Part shown: one piece after another, positions 1 through 7,616 of the stretch
Numbering within the stretch: the first letter of the stretch is position 1
Layout: each line of letters begins with the position of its first letter
Source of the DNA: Methyloversatilis thermotolerans
GTDB lineage: Bacteria > Pseudomonadota > Gammaproteobacteria > Burkholderiales > Rhodocyclaceae
Assembly (NCBI RefSeq): GCF_000372885.1
Contig: NZ_KB889967.1
Location: 2,741,430-2,805,429, forward strand
Length of the DNA stretch: 64,000 nucleotides
Direction of reading: 5' to 3'
Made by a program: the position numbers and the translations under genes
The notes under the pieces: model-generated
The model's input: the letters and a program-made list of their open reading frames with translations, nothing else
Databases searched by the model: none
Told to the model about the DNA's origin: nothing

Positions 1-1298
1 TGCGGGTGTCCGACCAGAGCCGGCCAGTGACCGGCGACGACGTGCAGCGACTGACCAACGAGCGGGCCGCGCGGCCGTGGGAGACGCTGACCACGCTGGA
101 GGTGCCTCGATCGGAAGCGGATCCGGCCCAACGGACGCACCTGCTGCACGATCTGCGTGCGAGTGACCGTGTGAAGCCATCGGTCAAAGAGAAAACGGAC
201 GATGAGCTGCTCGACCACTATCAGCTCGCTCAGGGGCCGTGGCTCACCCACCTCGGCGTGCTGTGCATCGGCCGCCAGCACCAGCGGGCGCAACTGGCTT
301 CGGCGCCGGTCATCCAGTTCATCAAGTTTGACGAGCGGGGCGAGAAGGTGAACAAGCTGGTGTGGGATGACCACACCCTGAGCCCGATTGCGCTGATCGA
401 AGCAGTGTGGGCCGAGGTGCCCGATTTTCGTGAGCGCTACGAACTGCCCGACGGACTGTACCGCCAGCATGTGCCGGCGTTTGACGAAGTGGTGGTGCGC
501 GAGTTGCTGGTCAATGCGCTGGTGCACCGGCCCTACACCCAGCGCGGCGACATCTTCCTGAACCTGTACCCGGACCGGCTGGAGGTGGTGAACCCCGGCC
601 CGCTGCCCCTGGGCGTGACGCCGCAGAACGTGCTGCACACCACGGTGCGGCGCAACGAGCACCTGGCCCGCCTGTTTCACGACCTGAAGATGATGGAGCG
701 CGAAGGCAGCGGCTTCGACAAGGTATACGAAGTGCTGCTGTCGCAGGGCCGGCCGGCGCCGGAGCTGAGCGAAACCCACGACCGCGTGCAGGTGACGGTG
801 CGCCGCCGCATCCTGGCGCCCCGCGTGATCGACTTCATTGCCAGGGCCGACCAGACCCACCCGCTCACCCAGCGCGAGCGCATCACCCTGGGTCTGCTGG
901 CGCAGCACGAGGCAATGACGGCGCGTGAATTGATGGCGGCGCTGGAGCTGCCCACGGCGGAGGCACTGGCGCCGTGGCTCAAGCGCCTGCTGGACTGGCA
1001 GCTGGTGCACAGCAGCGGCCGCACGCAGGCCATGCGTTACTTCGTCGCCCCGGATCTGTTGCAAACCCTGGACTTTCAGGGCACCACGACGCTCAAGCGC
1101 ATCGAGCCGCACCGGCTGGCCGCGCTGGTGATGGAGGATCTGCGTCGCTACCCCGCGTCGGCCATCAGTGCCGTGCATCAGCGCGTTGGAGCCGAGATCC
1201 ATCCCAAACAGATCAAGCGCGTCATCGACGAACTGGTCAGTCGCGGCGAAGTACGCTTCGAGGGCGAGAAGCGCTGGCGGCGCTACTGGGCAACATGA
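1..1298 (+). CDS. ATP-binding protein of the AlbA_2/Schlafen-like type, 5' truncated
   Basis: The reading frame is open to the window edge, and its first residues (RVSDQSRPVT) match the middle of the AlbA_2 fold, so the N-terminus lies upstream. A GTG at 6 is probably not the true start. An HATPase_c_4-like segment follows, with VRELLVNALVHRPYT near residues 164-178 and NPGPLP near 196-201, then REGSGFDKVYE. The C-terminal third looks like winged-helix DNA-binding units. Such proteins are often labelled 'transcriptional regulator' or RecG-like and frequently sit between hsdS and hsdR in type I restriction loci. Here hsdR follows 124 bp downstream. A role as locus regulator or accessory defence factor is inferred. 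Confidence 0.8.
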   Translation, partial: RVSDQSRPVTGDDVQRLTNERAARPWETLTTLEVPRSEADPAQRTHLLHDLRASDRVKPSVKEKTDDELLDHYQLAQGPWLTHLGVLCIGRQHQRAQLASAPVIQFIKFDERGEKVNKLVWDDHTLSPIALIEAVWAEVPDFRERYELPDGLYRQHVPAFDEVVVRELLVNALVHRPYTQRGDIFLNLYPDRLEVVNPGPLPLGVTPQNVLHTTVRRNEHLARLFHDLKMMEREGSGFDKVYEVLLSQGRPAPELSETHDRVQVTVRRRILAPRVIDFIARADQTHPLTQRERITLGLLAQHEAMTARELMAALELPTAEALAPWLKRLLDWQLVHSSGRTQAMRYFVAPDLLQTLDFQGTTTLKRIEPHRLAALVMEDLRRYPASAISAVHQRVGAEIHPKQIKRVIDELVSRGEVRFEGEKRWRRYWAT

Positions 1299-1306
1299 CG
1301 AGGTCG

Positions 1307-1363
1307 CTATCGGACAAGCCCTGTCCTATCGCGGATAGCGGGGCGATAGATTCAGATCGATAG
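1307..1363. promoter_or_regulatory. cluster of CTATCG / CGATAG hexamers upstream of hsdR
   Basis: The 124-bp gap before hsdR holds CTATCG at 1307-1312 and 1326-1331 and its reverse complement CGATAG at 1344-1349 and 1358-1363, plus a GATAG at 1334-1338. CTATCGC (1326-1332) and GCGATAG (1343-1349) form a perfect 7-bp inverted repeat with a 10-nt loop. The symmetric arrangement suggests an operator or RNA hairpin controlling hsdR. This is inference from pattern only. Confidence 0.4.
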
Positions 1364-1422
1364 GCTGCCGAACACCAATTAATCAAAAACTTATATCGAC
1401 CAAGCGCACCAAGGGAGGTTGG

Positions 1423-4400
1423 ATGCCTGAACAGATCGGCAAGCCTGAGCGCGTCACCCAGAAGCGGGTGATCGAACTGTTCACCCAGCAACTGGGCTAC
1501 CGTTACCTGGGCGACTGGTCGGACCGCACAGTCAATCACTGCATCGATGAGGAACTGCTGACGTCCCATCTGCAGCGCAACGGCTACAGCCCTGCTCACA
1601 TCGGCGCCGCCCTGTACAAGCTGCGCGCCGAGGCCCAGGTGCATGGGCGCACGCTTTACGCCGCCAATCAGGCGGTCTACCAACTGCTGCGCTATGGCGT
1701 GTCGGTGAAGGTGGCGGCCGGCGAGGTGAGCGAGACTGTTCATCTGGTGAACTGGGACCTGCCGGCTGACAACGACTTCGCCATCGCCGAGGAAGTGACG
1801 CTCAAGGGCGGGCACGAGCGCCGGCCCGACATCGTGCTGTACCTCAACGGCATTGCCGTGGGCGTGCTGGAGCTGAAGAACAGCCGCGTGGGGCTGGGCG
1901 AGGGTATCCGACAGTGCCTGTCGAACCAGCAGCCGGAATTCAACGACTGGTTCTTCAGTACGGTGCAACTGGTGATGGCGGGCAACGACTCGGAAGGTCT
2001 GCGCTACGGGACCATCGAAACGCAGGAAAAGTACTTCCTGACCTGGAAGGAAGACGAGGCCGACAACGCGGGCTACAAGCTCGACAAGTACCTGGCCAAG
2101 TTGTGCGGCAAAGCCCGGCTGCTGGAACTGATGCACGACTTCGTGCTGTTCGACGGCGGCATCAAGAAGCTGCCGCGGGTGCACCAGTACTTCGGCGTCA
2201 AGGCGGCGCAGGCGCATGTGCAGCAGCGGCGCGGCGGCATCATCTGGCACACGCAGGGCGCGGGCAAGAGCATCCTGATGGTGCTGCTGGCACGGTGGAT
2301 CCTGGAGAACCGGCCCGCGGCGCGCGTGGCCATCATTACCGACCGGGATGAGCTGGACCGGCAGATCGAGCGCGTGTTCAAGGACGCGGGCGAGACCATC
2401 CACCGCAGCCAGAGCGGCCGCGATCTGATGGCGCAACTGGCGCAGCCCAATCCCCGGCTGCTGTGTTCGCTGGTGCACAAGTTCGGCCGCCGGGATGTCG
2501 ATGATTTCGAGGCCTTCATCCGCGAACTGGCCGCGCAGCCCAGCCAGACACAGGGCGAGATCTACGTCTTCGTAGACGAATGCCACCGCACCCAGGGCGG
2601 CAAGTTGCACCGGCTGATGAAGGCCATGATGCCCAACGCGGTGTTCATCGGCTTCACCGGCACGCCGCTGCTCAAGAGCGATGCGCAGACCAGTCTGGAG
2701 GTGTTCGGCGGCTACATCCACACCTACAAATTTGCGGAGGCGGTGGAAGACAAGGTGGTACTGGACCTCGTTTATGAAGCTCGCGACATTGATCAGAAGC
2801 TGGGCAGCACGGACCAGATCGATCAGTGGTTCGATGCCAAGACCAAGGGCCTGAACGATTGGCAGAAGGACGAACTGAAGAAGCAGTGGGGCACGATGCA
2901 GAACGTGCTCAGCTCACGCGCCCGCATGGACCGGGTGGTGGCCGACATCGTGTTCGACTTTGCGGTGAAGCCGCGGCTGTCGAACGAGCGCGGCAACGCC
3001 ATCCTGGTGGCGTCCAGCATCTACGAGGCGTGCAAGTACTTCGTGCTGTTCGGCAAGACGGTGTTCAAGGGGCGTTGCGCGGTGGTGACCTCGTACAACC
3101 CGCAGGCGTCGGACGTGAGCAAGGAAGAAACCGGCGCCAACACCGAGAGCGACAGGCAGTTCATCTACAACACCTACACCGAGTTGCTGCAGGACGTGGT
3201 CGCCGAGCCCGGAAAGACCAGGACCGAAACCTACGAACAGCAGGTGAAGGACCGCTTCATCAAGGCGCCTGCACAGATGAAGCTGCTCATCGTGGTCGAC
3301 AAGCTGCTGACCGGTTTCGACGCGCCGCCCTGCACCTATCTCTACATCGACAAGTCGATGCAGGACCACGGACTGTTCCAGGCCATCTGCCGCACCAACC
3401 GGCTGGACGGTGACGACAAGGACTTTGGCTACATCGTCGACTACAAGGATCTGTTCAAGAAGGTGGAGAAGGCCATCGCCGTCTACACCGCCGAGCTGGA
3501 CCACAGCGCGGGCGGTAGCGCCCCGGAGATCCTGGTCAAGGACCGGCTGGAAATTGGTCGCGAGCGCCTGGACGACGCCGTGGAGGCCCTGGCCCTGCTG
3601 TGCGAGCCCGTGGAGCCCCCAAAAGGCGATCTGGAGCACATCCATTACTTCTGCGGAAACACCGAGCTTGCTGACGACCTGAAGACGCGCGAGCCTCACC
3701 GTATGGCGCTCTACAAAGCCGTGGTGGCCTTGATACGCGCCTATGCCAACCTGGCCGACGAGCTGGAGGCGGCGGGCTACACGCCCGCGCAGATCGACAA
3801 CCTCAAGGCGCTGCAGAAGCACTACCTGAACCTGCGCGAGATCATCCGCAAGGCGGCCGGCGAGACGCTGGACCTGAAGCCTTACGAGGCGGACATGCGC
3901 CACCTGATCGACACCTACATCGAGGCGCAGGCACCGCGGAAGATTTCACCTTTCGACGGCATCGGCCTGCTCGACCTGATCGTCAGGACCGGCATCGCGG
4001 ACGCGATTGCCGAGCGCCTGGGCAACATGAAGGGCAACAAGGAGTCGATTGCCGAGACGATCGAGAACAACGTGCGCAGCAAGATCCTGAAAGAGCAACT
4101 GACCGACCCGGCCTACTTCGCCAAGATGTCGGCACTGCTGGACGAGGTCATCCGCCTGCGCAAAGAGAAGGCCATCGAGTACGAGGACTACCTGGCCCGC
4201 ATCGCAGACGTAGTCAAGAAGGTGAGCGCCGGCAAGGCCGACGATGCGCCGGAGCAGTTGAAGACAGCCGGCCAGCTGGCTCTGTACAACAACCTGAAGG
4301 ACCATGTGGCCACAAACGCGGCGCAGCAGCCAGAGGCGCCCTATACCGACACGACACTGGCGCTGGACAAGGCGCTGAAGCTGGATGCCGCCATCAAGGC

Positions 4401-4533
4401 CAACAGGCCGGATGGCTGGCGCGGCGTGGTGGCGAAGGAGCAAATGGTCAAGCAGGCGATGTTCGATGTGCTGCAGGACATAAAGGAAGTGAACCGCCTG
4501 TTCCCCATCGTGTTCGCGCAGAAGGAGTACTGA
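1423..4533 (+). CDS. hsdR: Type I restriction enzyme, R (endonuclease/translocase) subunit HsdR
   Basis: This 1036-residue protein has the usual size and order for HsdR. The N-terminal PD-(D/E)xK nuclease shows RRPDIVLYL near residue 133 and VLELKNS near 149. The SF2 motor follows with Walker A TQGAGKS near 277-283, a DECH box near 384-388 and TGTPL near 412. The C-terminal helical region should contact the methyltransferase core. HsdR cleaves unmodified DNA after ATP-driven translocation, in complex with HsdM and HsdS. Those genes are not in the window and are presumably upstream. The ATG at 1423 is preceded by GGGAGG. The stop lies 3 bp before the metallopeptidase start, so the two are probably co-transcribed. 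Confidence 0.95.
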   Translation: MPEQIGKPERVTQKRVIELFTQQLGYRYLGDWSDRTVNHCIDEELLTSHLQRNGYSPAHIGAALYKLRAEAQVHGRTLYAANQAVYQLLRYGVSVKVAAGEVSETVHLVNWDLPADNDFAIAEEVTLKGGHERRPDIVLYLNGIAVGVLELKNSRVGLGEGIRQCLSNQQPEFNDWFFSTVQLVMAGNDSEGLRYGTIETQEKYFLTWKEDEADNAGYKLDKYLAKLCGKARLLELMHDFVLFDGGIKKLPRVHQYFGVKAAQAHVQQRRGGIIWHTQGAGKSILMVLLARWILENRPAARVAIITDRDELDRQIERVFKDAGETIHRSQSGRDLMAQLAQPNPRLLCSLVHKFGRRDVDDFEAFIRELAAQPSQTQGEIYVFVDECHRTQGGKLHRLMKAMMPNAVFIGFTGTPLLKSDAQTSLEVFGGYIHTYKFAEAVEDKVVLDLVYEARDIDQKLGSTDQIDQWFDAKTKGLNDWQKDELKKQWGTMQNVLSSRARMDRVVADIVFDFAVKPRLSNERGNAILVASSIYEACKYFVLFGKTVFKGRCAVVTSYNPQASDVSKEETGANTESDRQFIYNTYTELLQDVVAEPGKTRTETYEQQVKDRFIKAPAQMKLLIVVDKLLTGFDAPPCTYLYIDKSMQDHGLFQAICRTNRLDGDDKDFGYIVDYKDLFKKVEKAIAVYTAELDHSAGGSAPEILVKDRLEIGRERLDDAVEALALLCEPVEPPKGDLEHIHYFCGNTELADDLKTREPHRMALYKAVVALIRAYANLADELEAAGYTPAQIDNLKALQKHYLNLREIIRKAAGETLDLKPYEADMRHLIDTYIEAQAPRKISPFDGIGLLDLIVRTGIADAIAERLGNMKGNKESIAETIENNVRSKILKEQLTDPAYFAKMSALLDEVIRLRKEKAIEYEDYLARIADVVKKVSAGKADDAPEQLKTAGQLALYNNLKDHVATNAAQQPEAPYTDTTLALDKALKLDAAIKANRPDGWRGVVAKEQMVKQAMFDVLQDIKEVNRLFPIVFAQKEY

Positions 4534-4536
4534 CCC

Positions 4537-5253
4537 GTGCGGGACTTGCTTGATCTTGGCGAGTTGCATGCGGAGGTCACCCGCAAGGCGATCAAGCACG
4601 TGCACCTCAGCGTGCTGCCGCCAGCGGGCAAGGTGCGCGTGGCGGCACCCCAGAGCATGCCGCTGGACACGATCCGCTTGTTCGTGGTGTCGAAGCTGGG
4701 CTGGATCAGGTCGCAGCAGCGCAAGCTGCAGGCGCAGGAGCGCGAAACGCCACGCGAATTCCTGAGCAAGGAAAGCCACTACCTGTGGGGCAAGCGCTAC
4801 CTGCTAGAGATCACGCACGCCGACGCCGCACCCATGGTCAGCTTGAGCCCGAGGAAGTTGTATCTGCAGATGCGGCCTGATGCCGACCAGGCCCGTTGCG
4901 AAGAAGTATTGGATGCGTGGTACAGGCAGCAGGTGCGCGATGCGGTCCCGGCCCTGCTCGAACGGTGGCAGCCCTTGCTGGGCGTGAAGGCGAACCGCGT
5001 CTTCGTGCAGCGCATGAAGACCAAGTGGGGCAGTTGCACGCCTGCATCTGGCTACATCCGGCTAAACACCGACCTCGCCAAGAAACCACCCGAATGCCTG
5101 GAATACATCGTTGTGCACGAGTTGATCCACCTGCTTGAGCCGACGCACAACGCGCGCTTCGTTGCACTCATGGATATGTACTTGCCGCACTGGCAGCACC
5201 TGCGGAAGCAACTCAACAGATTGCCGGTGAGGCATGAGGATTGGGCGTATTGA
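4537..5253 (+). CDS. YgjP-like zinc metallopeptidase (DUF45 / M48-like)
   Basis: A 238-residue protein with HELIH at residues 194-198 (HExxH, the zinc-binding catalytic motif) and KTKWGSC upstream, both typical of the YgjP/DUF45 family. It starts with GTG 3 bp after the hsdR stop, which implies translational coupling. Homologues are repeatedly found next to type I restriction subunits, but their substrate is unknown. Context suggests a processing or turnover role for the restriction complex (inference). No signal peptide is visible, so it should be cytoplasmic. Confidence 0.9.
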   Translation: MRDLLDLGELHAEVTRKAIKHVHLSVLPPAGKVRVAAPQSMPLDTIRLFVVSKLGWIRSQQRKLQAQERETPREFLSKESHYLWGKRYLLEITHADAAPMVSLSPRKLYLQMRPDADQARCEEVLDAWYRQQVRDAVPALLERWQPLLGVKANRVFVQRMKTKWGSCTPASGYIRLNTDLAKKPPECLEYIVVHELIHLLEPTHNARFVALMDMYLPHWQHLRKQLNRLPVRHEDWAY

Positions 5254-6363
5254 CCCGGACGCGATGGCAACGACCGGCATATCGTGGGCGATCTGCGCCA
5301 GGGAATCGTGCTCACTCTCGCTCCGGAGTGATCAGACAGCACCCCGACGACACCACCGCCCCGTGATCAATTTCCCACCGGCCAAATGGGTGAAGGGCAC
5401 CACGTCGCGCGCTGAAAACCCCATGGCCGGCTCCCGGTGGAAAGGTGACAGGATTCTGCGCAGCCTATCGATTCATGTGCGGTCTCGCTACATGGGTCTG
5501 GTCATCTGCTGCGAGTGCGCGCTCCGTGCCTCTGGAAGGACGCGCCACGCGATCGCTCATCGAGCCTTCGCATATTCGGCCGCCAGCCTTGCCCTCACTG
5601 CATCGGCCGTCACGGCGCGCGACGGATCTGCCTTCAAGGCGTCATAAGCCGGCCCGATCTGCCGGACGAGCCAGTTCTCCACAGCGCGCCGGCCATCACG
5701 GATGACTTCGCCTTCTCTCGCGCATTCGCCCGTGCGGGCCATCTCGTTTGCTTCGCCAGCCTTGCCCTCGGCCGGGATCATGCCGCCTTGCTTCGTTGTG
5801 CGCATCGCTTGCTCCATCGCTGAACAGGCTGATCGTGTTCCACCGCCGCGCCGGCGTCCAGACCTCACGGCGGATTGCTTCGCTGCCGGCCTTCGCCGGG
5901 GGAAAGCGTGTGTCAGCGCGACAGCCGGATTGGATGCCGGATGGTGGTCAGCAGGAAGATCTCTTCGCGTCATCGACCGCGGGATGGAGGGAGGCTGTGA
6001 GGCAAATCCATGAGCTCGCGAAATGATGCCCGCCGTTCGCCATCATCATCTCAGTCTGCTCGCTGCGACCTTCGATTCACCCTTGGTCGATGCCGTTACC
6101 GAGCGAGGACATCCGCAGCCTGTCCGATCGGAAGGCAGCGCCCGTGGCATCGCCGCGGTCGGCATCGTTCTCGGCGCGCGCGAGCTGCATCAGCCTGCGG
6201 TCGAAGCGCGGGATGATGAGCGCGATCACCCGTGAGGCGCAGCGACTGCGCGCGAACCTTGCCCACACTCATTGCTCGCGCTGACGGGTTTGCCCCGCCT
6301 TTACGTCCTCGGTCCGGCCGGGGAGAAATGCCGACCGCGAGAACTTGAAGCGCCCGGCAACAG
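5254..6363. other. degenerate intergenic region with a ParD remnant
   Basis: Apart from the ParD-like reading frame on the minus strand, I see no gene with family signatures in this 1.1-kb stretch. Open frames on both strands have arginine-rich, low-complexity translations typical of non-coding GC-rich DNA. The stretch lies between the type I restriction tail and vapBC and looks like decayed accessory DNA. Confidence 0.5.
5557..5805 (-). pseudogene. ParD/CC2985-family antitoxin, internally degraded
   Basis: The 82-residue frame starting at MRTTKQ contains ARTGECAREGEVIRDG and VENWLVRQIGPAYDALKADP, matching the C-terminal half of ParD-type RHH antitoxins. A typical member carries a longer DALR/GLRAL helix between EVIRDG and the tail. 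Here IRDG runs directly into RRAVENW, as if about 8-10 residues were deleted, and the N-terminal beta strand is poorly preserved. The stop overlaps a downstream ATG (ATGA), the usual coupling to a ParE toxin, but that frame (to 5465) stops after 31 codons without ParE features. It is probably a remnant that has lost its toxin. Confidence 0.55.
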
Positions 6364-6386
6364 GTGGTATATACCACTGTATATAC
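6364..6386. promoter_or_regulatory. palindromic operator of vapBC
   Basis: A perfect 14-bp palindrome, GTGGTATATACCAC (6364-6377), is followed by a second GTATATAC at 6379-6386. The two GTATATAC copies (6367-6374 and 6379-6386) are 12 bp apart, about one helical turn. The site ends 19 bp before the vapB ATG. VapBC complexes autoregulate through such short palindromes, so this is the likely operator overlapping the promoter. Confidence 0.65.
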
Positions 6387-6405
6387 CCTATCGAGAACAC
6401 CTCCC

Positions 6406-6660
6406 ATGACCACGGCGAAACTGTTCAAGAACGGCCGAAGTCAGGCGGTACGCCTGCCGGCCGAATTCCGCTTCGAAGGTGACGAGGTCCGCATTCGGCG
6501 TGACCCCGAAACCGGCGACGTCATCCTGAGCCCGTACAGACGCACCTTCTCGGACTGGCTCGCATTGCGCGACGCGCTCATTGCCGAAGCCCCGCAGGAA
6601 TTCGCCGACTTCGACATCCCGCGCGACAGCGCGCCGCCGCAGTTGCGCGACTGGCCATGA
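6406..6660 (+). CDS. vapB: VapB-type antitoxin (AbrB/SpoVT fold)
   Basis: An 84-residue protein beginning [20 protein letters not shown], the standard N-terminus of AbrB-fold VapB antitoxins. It binds the operator DNA through this swapped-hairpin domain, while its C-terminal tail ([15 protein letters not shown]) should neutralise VapC. The ATG at 6406 is chosen because the family signature begins there; a frame start at 6364 would lie inside the operator palindrome. The stop overlaps the vapC start by 4 bp. The pair looks intact. Confidence 0.9.
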   Translation: MTTAKLFKNGRSQAVRLPAEFRFEGDEVRIRRDPETGDVILSPYRRTFSDWLALRDALIAEAPQEFADFDIPRDSAPPQLRDWP

Positions 6661-7091
6661 CACCACTCGGCCCCTGCATGCTCGACACCAATGCCGCGTC
6701 GGCACTGATACGCGGCAACGCGCATCCGGTGCTGCTGGCCGCGATGGTCGAACAGCGCGTGTGCCTCTCGGTCATCACCGAAGCGGAACTTCGCTACGGC
6801 GTGCGCCGCCGCCCGGAAGCCAACCGCCTTGCGCGTGCGGTCGACACCTTTTTGCAAGCCCTGCCCATCGTGCCCTGGACATCATCCACCGCCGCGACCT
6901 TTGCCGAACTGCGCACGCGGATGGAAGCCCATGGCGTGAGTCTCGCCGCGATGGACCTGTTGATCGCCACCCAGGCCGTCGCCGAGGGCTGCACTCTCAT
7001 CACCGCCGACCGCGCGTTCGCGCACGTGCCGGGTCTGAGGACATTCGACTGGTCGGCCGGCAATACGCCGGCACACGAGCCCGCGGGCTGA
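6657..7091 (+). CDS. vapC: VapC toxin, PIN-domain ribonuclease
   Basis: This 144-residue protein has the PIN-domain acidic residues: MLDTN near residue 8, [11 protein letters not shown] near 38-48 (the Glu), MDLLIA near 99-104 and TADRAF near 119. These form the Mg-dependent RNase site. VapC toxins cut specific tRNA or rRNA loops; the target here cannot be told from sequence. It overlaps vapB by ATGA, so antitoxin and toxin are translationally coupled. Length and motifs are normal. Confidence 0.9.
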   Translation: MTPLGPCMLDTNAASALIRGNAHPVLLAAMVEQRVCLSVITEAELRYGVRRRPEANRLARAVDTFLQALPIVPWTSSTAATFAELRTRMEAHGVSLAAMDLLIATQAVAEGCTLITADRAFAHVPGLRTFDWSAGNTPAHEPAG

Positions 7092-7149
7092 CGCCGGAAC
7101 AGGCGGCCGACCTCGACCCTCGGCCAGCGGGCCATGCGCTGGCCGGTTC

Positions 7150-7240
7150 GTTGCATGTCCTTGAGTTCGCCACTGCGTGCGCGCACCGCCTCGACCTTGC
7201 TCTTGAGCTTTTCGATCAGCGCGTCTTTCCGGATGACGAC
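7150..7240 (-). pseudogene. short diverged fragment of a glmS C-terminal domain
   Basis: On the minus strand this stretch translates as [20 protein letters not shown] followed by RARSGEL. It corresponds to a segment of the intact GlmS encoded at about 7790-7900 (DALIEKLKS...EVRARGGEL). The block 7179-7225 matches 7831-7877 at 42 of 47 positions, including a 29-bp identical run (7197-7225 versus 7849-7877), in the same orientation. A stop lies just upstream and homology fades downstream, so it is a non-functional fragment from duplication or recombination. Confidence 0.6.
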
Positions 7241-7301
7241 CGGGTTCGACTACGTGCCTTAGCCAGACGAGACTAACCTCGCATCTGCGCCGGAGGAAAC
7301 C

Positions 7302-7547
7302 ATGCGTTCAGTCAATATGTTGCAGGCCAGGACGACACTCTCCGGTCTGGTGGAGGCGATCGAGCTGGGTGAAGAGCGGGAGATCGTGATCGCGCGCAAT
7401 GGCCGGCCGGTTGCCCGGCTGGTCTCTGTTGACACGCAACAGCCGGGACCGCGCCTCGGAGTAGCCAAAGGGCTGTTCGAGGTACCGGAGGATATCGACG
7501 CGCACAACGCGGAGCTGGCGCAGAATTTCAGCGGCGCCAAGCCATGA
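7302..7547 (+). CDS. Phd/YefM-family antitoxin, apparently orphan
   Basis: An 81-residue protein. MLQARTTLSGLVEAIELG and REIVIARNGRPVARLVS are the classic N-terminal DNA-binding fold of Phd/YefM antitoxins. A GGAGG ribosome site lies just upstream of the ATG at 7302. In most loci a PIN or Doc toxin overlaps the antitoxin stop. Here an overlapping ATG at 7544 (ATGA) opens only 18 codons before a stop, with no toxin signature, and glmS ends 70 bp further on. The antitoxin has therefore lost its partner or acts on a toxin elsewhere. Confidence 0.8.
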   Translation: MRSVNMLQARTTLSGLVEAIELGEEREIVIARNGRPVARLVSVDTQQPGPRLGVAKGLFEVPEDIDAHNAELAQNFSGAKP

Positions 7548-7616
7548 CGCACGGCTCGATAACCGTGGCGCGCCACAGCGACACCATCATCCGCTGCTGA
7601 GCGTGCGCAGCGCGCC

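Noticed and set aside
1237-2721. A 494-codon minus-strand frame opposite hsdR
   Set aside because: No family features and wholly antisense to conserved nuclease and helicase motifs.
5465-5560. ParE toxin downstream of the ParD remnant
   Set aside because: The ATGA-coupled frame ends after 31 codons and shows no ParE pattern.
7544-7600. Toxin gene coupled to the Phd/YefM antitoxin
   Set aside because: The overlapping ATG opens only 18 codons without Doc or PIN signatures.
7548-7616. Tn7-like insertion downstream of glmS
   Set aside because: The glmS 3' flank is the classic attTn7 site, but no transposon ends, target duplication or tns genes are visible.
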